5,576 bases of DNA from an uncultured Clostridia bacterium. Its GTDB lineage: Bacteria > Bacillota > Clostridia > Christensenellales > UBA1242. Under the pieces are notes generated by a model. It was not told the origin of the DNA, did not search any database, and saw only the letters and a list, made by a program, of their open reading frames with translations. Positions 1-5,218 of this stretch are shown here, piece after piece (positions within the stretch are counted from its first letter, which is position 1; each line of letters starts with the position of its first letter). The position numbers and the translations under genes were made by a program. The stretch is from contig CANQBU010000085.1 in NCBI GenBank assembly GCA_947589615.1, forward strand, positions 1 to 5,576, read 5' to 3'.

Positions 1-1154
1 CTTGAAAAATCTATGCCTAAATGAATTCCATATTCATTTTTGCCGTGAAATTCCTGCAAGTAATTACTACTGAAATCTGCAATTATTTGATAATTCCCCT
101 CTACTGGCAAAATTGAATCTTTATTGTCATTTAAATTATTCTCAAAGTTGGAATTGTTATTTAAATTATTTTTAGGTTTAAAGTCACCTTTAAGGAAAAA
201 GGCACCTACAATTACAATCGCGATTATAATAATAGCACAGAACGCTCCGAGAACAATCTTCTTTGTTTTGCCGTCTTCTTTGTCTAATGATTTAATGCGT
301 TTTACCTTTTTTATTTTATCTTTTTGAGATTTTTCTTCAATTTTTTGTGTTTTTTCATGATTTTTCTGCGTTTTTTCTCGATTTTCCACGCTTTTTTCTT
401 TAATTTTAGATTTTTGGTCATCTCTTTCTTGTTCTATTTTATCTTCCTGTTTTTTATTATTGAGAAGTGTCGAGTTGTCTATATTGTTATTTTTCTCTCC
501 TACATTTTTATCTAACAAGCCATAATATTTTCTTGCCAAATCATTAAAATTCTTGTTTACACAAACTTTTGCAAAAGCTTCAATTTCTTTGTTGAATTGT
601 TGAAACTCGTCAAATAAAATTAAAATATTTTCAAAAATTTTGTCGCATTTTAAAAGGTCATTTTCTCCGAATATATTTGCACAATTTGTTACACTTACCA
701 AGAAAAACCTTGTCATCTTTTCGCGTTTATCGACTTCAAGCCCTAAAATAATTTCATCCAAAAGGTCAAAATCTTTTACATTTTTTATATAAAACTGTAA
801 GTCTTTTTCATTCTTGCATCGTAAATTTATCAAGAATTCATTCATTAAAAGCCGAACATCTGTATTAAACTTTGTCTTATATTGCTCTACATATTCTTTT
901 GCATATATGAATCTTCCTTTATTTATAAGGTAGGCAATAAAATACTGATATTTTTCATTTAAAAATTGGGGCGTTTTTAAAAATAAATCAAATACTTCCT
1001 TCTCGTTCTCGATGTTGTTCTCTATAAAAAGACGCCTGCAATTTAAACACCTATATAAATGATATTCTTTATCATGAACATTGCATGTCTGTATTAAATT
1101 TATTTGATTACCGCATTTGGGGCATTTGCAAAGTTGGCTATTTTGCGACGACAT
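1..1154 (-). CDS. Zinc-ribbon membrane-anchored M23 (LytM-like) metallopeptidase, C-terminus cut by window edge
   Basis: The frame is open from ATG at 1154-1152 to the left edge (384 full codons, no stop), so the gene is partial at its 3' end. The SD AAGGAG (1165-1160) lies 5 nt before the ATG. Seen in order: an N-terminal zinc ribbon with CxxC at residues 11-14 and 36-39; a helix-rich, possibly TPR-like region about 45-220; a Lys/Glu/Gln-rich linker about 234-299 with three heptads; one membrane span about 300-321 (IVLGAFCAIIIIAIVIVG); an Asn-rich spacer; then GIHLGIDFS, where H378 and D382 form the HxxxD zinc motif that opens M23 peptidase domains. M23 enzymes cut peptide cross-links in peptidoglycan. 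The inferred topology is zinc ribbon and helical region inside, peptidase outside. The later catalytic HxH motif should lie beyond the window, so activity cannot be judged. The protein has no Trp. The zinc ribbon and membrane span are clear. The M23 call rests on the short terminal stretch. Confidence 0.8.
   Translation of the reverse strand, partial: MSSQNSQLCKCPKCGNQINLIQTCNVHDKEYHLYRCLNCRRLFIENNIENEKEVFDLFLKTPQFLNEKYQYFIAYLINKGRFIYAKEYVEQYKTKFNTDVRLLMNEFLINLRCKNEKDLQFYIKNVKDFDLLDEIILGLEVDKREKMTRFFLVSVTNCANIFGENDLLKCDKIFENILILFDEFQQFNKEIEAFAKVCVNKNFNDLARKYYGLLDKNVGEKNNNIDNSTLLNNKKQEDKIEQERDDQKSKIKEKSVENREKTQKNHEKTQKIEEKSQKDKIKKVKRIKSLDKEDGKTKKIVLGAFCAIIIIAIVIVGAFFLKGDFKPKNNLNNNSNFENNLNDNKDSILPVEGNYQIIADFSSNYLQEFHGKNEYGIHLGIDFS
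315..377 (-). repeat. Three 21-bp tandem units encoding EK(T/S)QKxx heptads
   Basis: Units at 357-377, 336-356 and 315-335 encode EKTQKNH, EKTQKIE and EKSQKDK (residues 260-280) in the charged linker just inside the membrane span of the M23-like protein. The copies are imperfect in DNA. The period of seven and the charge pattern fit a helical or coiled-coil stalk, but a simply flexible charged linker is also possible. Confidence 0.7.
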
Positions 1155-1159
1155 AGGCA

Positions 1160-1165
1160 CTCCTT
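1160..1165 (-). promoter_or_regulatory. Shine-Dalgarno site of the M23-like gene
   Basis: AAGGAG on the minus strand, 5 nt before ATG 1154. It fixes the start of a gene that has no stop in the window. Confidence 0.8.
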
Positions 1166-1185
1166 AAATAATCATTTTTTATGAG

Positions 1186-1227
1186 AAAATCATTAAAAAT
1201 TATCACATTTACACAAAATCATTAAAA
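1186..1227. repeat. 13-bp direct repeat flanking the -10 box
   Basis: AAAATCATTAAAA occurs exactly at 1186-1198 and 1215-1227 (29 bp period). The two copies flank the proposed -10 element of the M23-like gene. A shorter related AATCATT lies nearby at about 1170-1176. They could be binding sites for a regulator or a by-product of AT-rich sequence. Confidence 0.5.
1199..1227 (-). promoter_or_regulatory. Possible extended -10 promoter of the M23-like gene
   Basis: On the minus strand TGTGATAAT (1207-1199) is a good extended -10 element. The hexamer 17 nt upstream, TTTTAA (1227-1222), is a poor -35. Transcription would start near 1192, giving a leader of about 38 nt that carries the SD. No terminator is obvious between the collagen-like gene and here, so read-through from upstream is also possible. 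Confidence 0.4.
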
Positions 1228-1262
1228 TAATAGCACTTTGACCGCAAAAAAGCAAATAAATA

Positions 1263-2300
1263 TTAAATTTTTTGAATTAATGCATAAATATTTGAATATG
1301 AAATTCCAGTCAGTGTAGAATTCATTATCATAACCGTTCCGCCTTGTTCCATTGTAAGCAAATAATCGCCGTAAACCTGTGCAGTTCCGTTTGCCACTCC
1401 ATATCGTTTTGATGCTTGTATTGTTGACGTGGTATATAGATAAATTTCTGGAATGGTCTGCGTAGAATTTGTAATTGTCGCCGAAAATCTTATAAGGTAA
1501 GTTCCCGCCGTTAAATTTATTGAATTTGAGCCCGGAGATATTATGTCGCTCTGTCCCTGAGGATATGAATTTACGACATTGAAATTAAAAGCACCTGGTG
1601 TATTATTTGCCGACATATAAACCGCAGAAATCACTCCTCTCGGTCCCTGTGGTCCCATGGGGCCGGCTTCTCCCCTAGGGCCCGGAGGCCCTTCCTCTCC
1701 CCGCGGTCCCTCTTCACCTCGTGGACCCTGCGGACCTTCATCACCTTTTGGCCCCGCCGCACCTTCCTCTCCTCGTGGACCGGGAGGTCCTTCCAAACCT
1801 TGTGGCCCACGCTCACCTTGAATTCCCTGCTTACCAGCCGGACCTTCGACACCTGTCTCACCTTTTGGTCCAGTAGCGCCCCTTTCACCAGTTGCACCTG
1901 TCGCCCCCTGCAAACCGCGTTCTCCTCTCGGAATTATAAATTTCAAGAAGTGTGTCCCTTCTTGCATTGTGTCAATAACTTCAGGTGGATTCTCTGGAGA
2001 GGTCGCCTCAACTCCAACAATCTCAATCTGTTGAGGCGGCATTGAGATTCCACTTATCCCTCTTGGAATTACAAAATCTAAAATAGTCTCATCACCATTA
2101 TAACTTACATTTATTTTTGCATTTTCATTGGGTTGGCAGGTGGCAACTGAACCTATTACAATTTTTCCACCGCCTGGAGCACCTGTCGCTCCCGTAGGTC
2201 CTGTCGCTCCTGTGACGCCTTGTGCACCTTTTAATGTAAACAAAATTTTATCATAATAATTTGCATCACTTGTCAAATTAAAGCAATTATATTTTTTCAT
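1263..2300 (-). CDS. Collagen-like (Gly-X-Y) surface protein with C-terminal beta head
   Basis: This is a 345-residue protein with start ATG at 2300-2298, chosen because AAAGGA (2312-2307) sits 6 nt upstream. An in-frame ATG at 2324 lacks an SD. Seen in order: a short N-terminus with no clear signal peptide (MKKYNCFNLTS); a short Gly-X-Y run (about residues 25-45); two related beta modules of about 38 residues ending in DFVIPRGISG and KFIIPRGERG; 32 unbroken Gly-X-Y triplets (126-221) rich in GPR, GEE, GPP and GPQ; and a hydrophobic, Ser/Thr/Asn-rich C-terminal domain of about 120 residues resembling the C1q/BclA-like jelly-roll heads that trimerise bacterial collagen-like proteins. The likely product is a trimeric filament on the cell or spore surface. 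An exosporium or spore-coat role is inferred from similar Bacillota proteins, since no LPXTG anchor or membrane span is present. It ends in TAA and lies upstream of the M23-like gene on the same strand, 108 bp away. Confidence 0.88.
   Translation of the reverse strand: MKKYNCFNLTSDANYYDKILFTLKGAQGVTGATGPTGATGAPGGGKIVIGSVATCQPNENAKINVSYNGDETILDFVIPRGISGISMPPQQIEIVGVEATSPENPPEVIDTMQEGTHFLKFIIPRGERGLQGATGATGERGATGPKGETGVEGPAGKQGIQGERGPQGLEGPPGPRGEEGAAGPKGDEGPQGPRGEEGPRGEEGPPGPRGEAGPMGPQGPRGVISAVYMSANNTPGAFNFNVVNSYPQGQSDIISPGSNSINLTAGTYLIRFSATITNSTQTIPEIYLYTTSTIQASKRYGVANGTAQVYGDYLLTMEQGGTVMIMNSTLTGISYSNIYALIQKI
1638..1925 (-). repeat. Gly-X-Y collagen triplet array (32 triplets)
   Basis: This stretch encodes 32 consecutive Gly-X-Y triplets and is far richer in G+C than the rest of the window because of Gly and Pro codons. 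Peptide repeats are visible: GPRGEE three times, and EGPPGPRGE twice, 33 residues apart (coded at 1764-1793 and 1665-1694). The two DNA copies differ at several synonymous sites, so the array is not a fresh duplication. Confidence 0.9.
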
Positions 2301-2336
2301 ATGTTTTCCTTTCTTCATAAACATGATATGAAAAAA
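2292..2336 (-). promoter_or_regulatory. 11-bp inverted repeat enclosing the start codon of the collagen-like gene
   Basis: The minus-strand RNA would carry UUUUUUCAUAU (2336-2326) and its perfect complement AUAUGAAAAAA (2302-2292), separated by 23 nt. The start codon (2300-2298) is inside the 3' arm and the SD is in the loop. Folding would pair the AUG and could reduce translation. The stem has a single G-C pair, so it is weak and could be heat-sensitive. The repeat is seen directly. Its function is inferred. Confidence 0.45.
2307..2312 (-). promoter_or_regulatory. Shine-Dalgarno site that sets the collagen-like gene start
   Basis: AAAGGA on the minus strand, 6 nt before ATG 2300. It favours this start over the in-frame ATGs at 2324 and 2318. 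It lies in the loop of the 2292-2336 inverted repeat. Confidence 0.7.
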
Positions 2337-2341
2337 GCATT

Positions 2342-2418
2342 TTTATGTTAAAAAAAGATATGCACCTCAACATATCCGTTTTTTATAGAATTTTAATTCA
2401 ATTTTCTAAAATTTACAA
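2342..2418 (-). promoter_or_regulatory. Candidate promoters of the collagen-like gene
   Basis: Two sigma-A-like candidates are visible and cannot be separated by eye. One is TTGTAA (2418-2413), 17 nt, TAAAAT (2395-2390), which would place the 2350-2384 hairpin at the very 5' end of the RNA. The other is TTGAGG (2370-2365), 17 nt, CATAAA (2347-2342), which would start the RNA after that hairpin. No convincing sporulation sigma-factor site (SigE or SigK type) was found. Confidence 0.3.
2350..2384 (-). terminator. Terminator-like hairpin after the kinase/HAD gene
   Basis: On the minus strand GATATG (2376-2371), an 8-nt loop and CATATC (2362-2357) are followed at once by seven T (2356-2350), which is the layout of an intrinsic terminator. 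An A-run before the stem (2384-2379) could extend it by A-U pairs across two mismatches. The 6-bp core is weak and sits about 100 bp after the stop at 2484. It may instead belong to the leader of the collagen-like gene. Confidence 0.5.
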
Positions 2419-2483
2419 TAATTGCGTTAAAAATCATGCTTTTTATCGTTTTTTTGCCAAATTTGCATAAATTTTGATTATTT

Positions 2484-3752
2484 TTAATTCAAAATCTTCA
2501 ACAGTGCTTTTACAACACCATCATCATTATTTGAATCAGCTATGTAATTTACGCTATTTTTTATCTCCCAATCAGCATTGCAAACGGCAACCCCACAGGC
2601 TACTTCCTTTAGCATGTTTACATCGCAAACTGTATCTCCAAAGGCAATTGCTTGATCGGAACTTAAATTTTCAAACTGCAAAATCTTTTTAATAGCATTT
2701 TCCTTTATGCATTCTTTATTAACAAATTCATAAAAAATGTTTGATCCGTAAACAAAAAACTTTGAAGTGATTTCGAGAGGCAAATTATATTCTTGTTTTC
2801 CCTCAAAGACAATTTTATAAACTTCAGCTGTTTCTATAAAATTCTTTATATCTTTAATGTTTTTATAATATATTTTGCCATTTACAGTATTAAAATAGCA
2901 ACAATTTAAAAATTCATCATCAAAACTGTTTAAAAATAAATCTATTGATGTTTTGCTAATTAAATTCAAGGTGATAACCTCTCCGCAGCCATTTATAATT
3001 AAAGCGCCACAGCCACAAATTGCGTAATTCTCTTTTGTATTTAGTCCCAACTCGTCAAGTATTGGTCTGACACTTTCTGCACTTCTACCGCTTGCAACAA
3101 CAATTTTTATCTTTTTTTGCATTTCTTTTATAGTTTTTATTGTAAAAGGCGTAAGCTTTCCTCTTAAATCAAGCAAAGTGTCATCTAGGTCAACAAACGC
3201 TATTTTAAATCTGCTTTTGTCAAAATTTTGAAATTGTATATATTTTTTAGGATTGCCAAAAATCCTCCAAACATAATCCCTCACATATTCCCCCGAATTT
3301 AATTCAATCTTATATGTCGGTCTTTCATCTTTTGTCTTATCTTTATAACGCTCGGCAATTCCAATGCCAAATCTTTGAACAAACTCCTCTCCGCTTCCTC
3401 GATGAAGCATGCGCTGGCAGTATTCATCTTGAACCTCAGGCTTCCCATACATAAAAACAAAAGGGATATGATTTTTATACAAATACTCCATAAAATAAGA
3501 GTGAGACGCTTGTGTGATAATTTTGCCTTTCTCAATCATTTCAAACATTTTGTCAATTACTTTTGACTGATAATTTTCTTCGCCATGCTCTACAAGTGTT
3601 CCCTGAAAAGCATCAAGGTCATAAAATCTATCATCTAAACTACATAAATAACTTTTACCCGTAGACGTGCTACAAACCCATACCTTAATTTTTGCCAATT
3701 CATCTTTATACGATTCAATTTCATTTAGTGACTGAATCTTTGTATTTTTCAT
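2484..3752 (-). CDS. P-loop nucleotide-kinase-like domain fused to Cof-type HAD phosphatase
   Basis: This is a 422-residue protein. ATG 3752 is preferred to ATG 3773 because GGGAGA (3763-3758) lies 5 nt before it. N-terminal domain, about 1-175: Walker-A-like CSTSTGKS (27-34, Cys where Gly is usual), DDRFYDLD (40-47), a second strand about 77-84, and a lid-like HRGSGEEF near 117-124. This layout matches small phage-type nucleotide or nucleoside kinases. C-terminal domain, about 180-422: HAD motif I DLDDT (D188 nucleophile, D190 acid/base), motif II VVASGR (Ser221), a motif III Lys probably near 350, and motif IV GDTVCD (D373, D377), with a cap between II and III as in the Cof/YidA subfamily. 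Cof enzymes dephosphorylate sugar phosphates, nucleotides or flavin phosphates in the cytosol. The order kinase-phosphatase recalls polynucleotide kinase-phosphatase, but the HAD subclass differs and the substrate is unknown. Stop TAA at 2486-2484. The HAD half is near certain, and the kinase half is likely. Confidence 0.87.
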   Translation of the reverse strand: MKNTKIQSLNEIESYKDELAKIKVWVCSTSTGKSYLCSLDDRFYDLDAFQGTLVEHGEENYQSKVIDKMFEMIEKGKIITQASHSYFMEYLYKNHIPFVFMYGKPEVQDEYCQRMLHRGSGEEFVQRFGIGIAERYKDKTKDERPTYKIELNSGEYVRDYVWRIFGNPKKYIQFQNFDKSRFKIAFVDLDDTLLDLRGKLTPFTIKTIKEMQKKIKIVVASGRSAESVRPILDELGLNTKENYAICGCGALIINGCGEVITLNLISKTSIDLFLNSFDDEFLNCCYFNTVNGKIYYKNIKDIKNFIETAEVYKIVFEGKQEYNLPLEITSKFFVYGSNIFYEFVNKECIKENAIKKILQFENLSSDQAIAFGDTVCDVNMLKEVACGVAVCNADWEIKNSVNYIADSNNDDGVVKALLKILN

Positions 3753-3757
3753 TAAAT

Positions 3758-3763
3758 TCTCCC
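3758..3763 (-). promoter_or_regulatory. Shine-Dalgarno site that sets the kinase/HAD gene start
   Basis: GGGAGA on the minus strand, 5 nt before ATG 3752. The ATG at 3773 has only A/T-rich sequence before it. Confidence 0.7.
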
Positions 3764-3773
3764 AAAATACCAT

Positions 3774-3811
3774 AAATTTATTGAATTTTTTATGATTTTT
3801 TCAATAAATTT
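3774..3811. promoter_or_regulatory. Perfect 12-bp inverted repeat over the likely promoter of the kinase/HAD gene
   Basis: AAATTTATTGAA (3774-3785) and TTCAATAAATTT (3800-3811) are exact complements with a 14-nt spacer. On the minus strand a plausible promoter falls across them: TTGAAA (3804-3799), 18 nt, TAAATT (3780-3775), with a start near 3767. Each arm covers one promoter box, as an operator would. It also lies 10 bp past the stop of the upstream gene, but no T-run follows the stem, so it is a poor terminator. Confidence 0.5.
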
Positions 3812-3821
3812 GCTAATTTTT

Positions 3822-4385
3822 TTATTTCTCTTTTTTTATTTTTGTTTGAGATGGATTCTTTATCCCTCTTAACTGAATAATAATTGCCTTATTGAACATC
3901 AAGACACATGCCATTATGACAACTCCCCAACCTACAAAATAAAATATTCTTGGAAAAGAACTGTAAATTTGTGAATCTTTTAGAGATATGTATTCATTAG
4001 TATTATCTTCATCTCTGACTTGAATCTTTATATCTTGAAATTTCTCCCTTGGCAATTCTGTCTGCACATATACTTGAAGAGTCTGGTGGGCACCGATAAA
4101 TGGAAGATCGTAATCTATGTAATAAGAGCCATATTGACCGTTTTCTACAGGACAAATATGTAAAAACTTTCCACCATAATCTATGTCGGAATTATTTTTT
4201 AGATTAAATCTCAATGCTACTTTATTATCTCCAAATATCTCAACCGAACTTTTATCTAGATAAACGTCGCGAACAAAATCTGCTATTTCTATCTCCAAAT
4301 TTATAAATAAAAGCCATAAAATAGGAAGAATAATAGTTAAAATTAGTAATATCGCTACTAAAATTTTTGATTTTTTATTTGACAT
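3822..4385 (-). CDS. Small protein with two membrane segments and an outside beta-rich domain, function unknown
   Basis: This is a 187-residue protein. ATG 4385 is chosen because GGAGG (4394-4390) lies 4 nt before it and a good promoter ends just upstream. Longer in-frame starts at 4436 and 4403 would lie in or before that promoter. Seen: a short Lys-rich N-terminus, a membrane span about 8-30, an extracytoplasmic domain of about 115 residues with alternating hydrophobic residues typical of a beta-sandwich (VALRFNLKNNSDIDYGG is an Ig-like or FxLYD-like strand pattern), a second span about 147-165, and a Lys/Arg-rich tail. Positive charges at both ends support N-in/C-in topology. The gene probably serves the envelope. 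I do not recognise the family. It ends in TAA at 3824-3822, 69 bp before the start of the kinase/HAD gene. Confidence 0.82.
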   Translation of the reverse strand: MSNKKSKILVAILLILTIILPILWLLFINLEIEIADFVRDVYLDKSSVEIFGDNKVALRFNLKNNSDIDYGGKFLHICPVENGQYGSYYIDYDLPFIGAHQTLQVYVQTELPREKFQDIKIQVRDEDNTNEYISLKDSQIYSSFPRIFYFVGWGVVIMACVLMFNKAIIIQLRGIKNPSQTKIKKEK

Positions 4386-4389
4386 TTTG

Positions 4390-4394
4390 CCTCC
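4390..4394 (-). promoter_or_regulatory. Shine-Dalgarno site that sets the two-span membrane protein start
   Basis: GGAGG on the minus strand, 4 nt before ATG 4385. Confidence 0.75.
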
Positions 4395-4407
4395 ATTAGT
4401 CATTATC

Positions 4408-4436
4408 AATTTAACATAAAAATTTAAAATTGTCAA
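4408..4436 (-). promoter_or_regulatory. Sigma-A-type promoter of the two-span membrane protein gene
   Basis: A perfect -35 TTGACA (4436-4431), a 17-nt spacer and -10 TAAATT (4413-4408) with an extended TG (TGTTAAATT) are present. Transcription would start near 4401, leaving a leader of about 16 nt that holds the GGAGG site. This is the clearest promoter in the window. Confidence 0.72.
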
Positions 4437-4486
4437 TATGTAATAGGTTTGCCTTCTTCCAGATTTGCACCATTTATCCTATTCAC

Positions 4487-5008
4487 TCATACAGGAGAGA
4501 CTATTTTTATTACTTTTGCCTTGCCTTCAAAAAGCCATTCATATAGCCCAGTATCAGCGTCACCCTTCCAGTATAATTTTATTCCATCAACATGCTTGGC
4601 TCTTGACACATTTTCCTTCTCTTCATCTGGCGTGCAAGAACACTTATGAATTTTTCCAGAAAGTTCAACCTCATAAATTTTTAATGGTCTTATATTAAAT
4701 CTTGCCCATTTTTTAGAAAGGGCTAGGCACTCATTCAAATTTTCAAAAACAACTATGCTTGATTGGCGACTTGGCAAATCTTTGTTTATACTTTTTCGGA
4801 TTTTTTCGTGTAATTTCTCCATTTGCAAAATTTTCTTTTGCCTTGCCGTTTTATGTAAACTAAAAAACGCCTTGCGATAAGCAAATCTTTTTGAATTATG
4901 CTTTTTCCCTGCTTCAAAAACATCGCCTTCATTATAATTGTGATATTTTCTATTATGTGGAGTATCCTGCACAATATAAAACATTTTTCTTCTTTCTACA
5001 ATTTCCAA
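4487..5008 (-). CDS. DUF2441-like protein, probable TTG start
   Basis: This is a 173-residue soluble protein with no membrane span or signal peptide. The start is taken as TTG 5008 because AAGGAG (5020-5015) is ideally placed 6 nt before it. ATG 4984 (start MFYIVQD) matches the usual N-terminus of relatives better but has only a purine-rich GAAAGAAG upstream. From memory the pattern matches DUF2441: an N-terminal MFYIV strand, a Lys-rich helical middle (about 40-75), LPSRQSSIVVF (78-88) followed by a helix, IYEVELSGKIHK (111-122), then YWKGD (146-150) and LFEGKAKVIKI (159-169). The family function is unknown to me. The strand order and the final E-x-LFEG segment recall the ADP-ribosyltransferase fold, but this is only an inference. 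Two Cys (123, 125) occur in the CSC loop. It ends in TGA (4489-4487). It lies 54 bp after the methyltransferase-like frame and could be co-transcribed with it. Confidence 0.78.
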   Translation of the reverse strand: MEIVERRKMFYIVQDTPHNRKYHNYNEGDVFEAGKKHNSKRFAYRKAFFSLHKTARQKKILQMEKLHEKIRKSINKDLPSRQSSIVVFENLNECLALSKKWARFNIRPLKIYEVELSGKIHKCSCTPDEEKENVSRAKHVDGIKLYWKGDADTGLYEWLFEGKAKVIKIVSPV

Positions 5009-5014
5009 TGACTT

Positions 5015-5020
5015 CTCCTT
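5015..5020 (-). promoter_or_regulatory. Shine-Dalgarno site supporting a TTG start
   Basis: AAGGAG on the minus strand, 6 nt before TTG 5008. No ATG or GTG in frame lies at a suitable distance, and the next ATG (4984) is about 30 nt away. Confidence 0.65.
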
Positions 5021-5056
5021 CTTTAATTAAAACATTTTCCTTTTGAGATTATGGCC

Positions 5057-5075
5057 TTTTGATTAAAAATCAAAA
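5057..5075. repeat. Small 8-bp inverted repeat at the end of the methyltransferase frame
   Basis: TTTTGATT (5057-5064), a 3-nt loop, then AATCAAAA (5068-5075). It overlaps the TAA at 5065-5063. No T-run follows on the minus strand, so it is at best a weak terminator or RNA-stabilising hairpin. Confidence 0.35.
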
Positions 5076-5218
5076 TTTATCCAGTTACCCGATGTAGATC
5101 CGTCATCGTAAATCAAATATGGAGGATTATCTGTTCGTGGATACAGGCTTTTTATAACAGAATAGGGAATCTTTTCATTTTTATAAGATGACTTTGACAA
5201 TGTTGTTCGCTCTACTAT
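5063..5218 (-). pseudogene. In-frame continuation of the methyltransferase-like gene after an internal TGA
   Basis: After TGA 5221-5219 the same frame stays open for 51 codons to TAA 5065-5063. It begins IVERTTLSKSSYKNEKIPYS and ends GNWINFDF. The composition (Trp, Pro, Gly, Tyr, Asp-rich) looks like protein, not random AT-rich sequence, and IVER would make a fitting last strand after SKN. No start codon with an SD is visible, so it is unlikely to be a separate gene. It is best read as the original C-terminus cut off by a nonsense change, or expressed by read-through. A chance open frame is possible. Confidence 0.5.

Noticed and set aside
124..515. Plus-strand hydrophobic reading frames at 124-327 and 324-515
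   Set aside because: They are antisense to the linker and membrane span of the M23-like gene. Lys/Glu-rich codons read backwards give Phe/Leu-rich nonsense, and there is no SD.
1638..1925. GC-rich island as horizontally acquired DNA
   Set aside because: The high G+C is mostly forced by Gly and Pro codons, and both flanks of the same gene are AT-rich like the neighbours.
1631..2045. Reading frames at 1631-1897 (minus) and 1800-2045 (plus)
   Set aside because: They are shadow frames of the Gly-X-Y repeat region, with low-complexity sequence explained by the collagen frame.
2342..2376. SigE or SigK sporulation promoter for the collagen-like gene
   Set aside because: CATATCTT resembles a SigE -10 and GGATATG its -35, but the spacing is far too short, and the same bases are explained by the hairpin.
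2474..3566. Reading frames at 2474-2692 (plus), 3299-3535 (minus) and 3375-3566 (plus)
   Set aside because: They overlap the kinase/HAD gene, whose motifs show the true frame, and have no domain-like sequence.
4441..4489. Terminator after the DUF2441-like gene
   Set aside because: AATAGG and CCTATT can pair, but the loop is about 30 nt and no T-run follows.
4449..4974. Reading frames at 4449-4649 and 4465-4698 (plus) and 4786-4974 (minus)
   Set aside because: They overlap the DUF2441-like gene and have no SD or recognisable motif.
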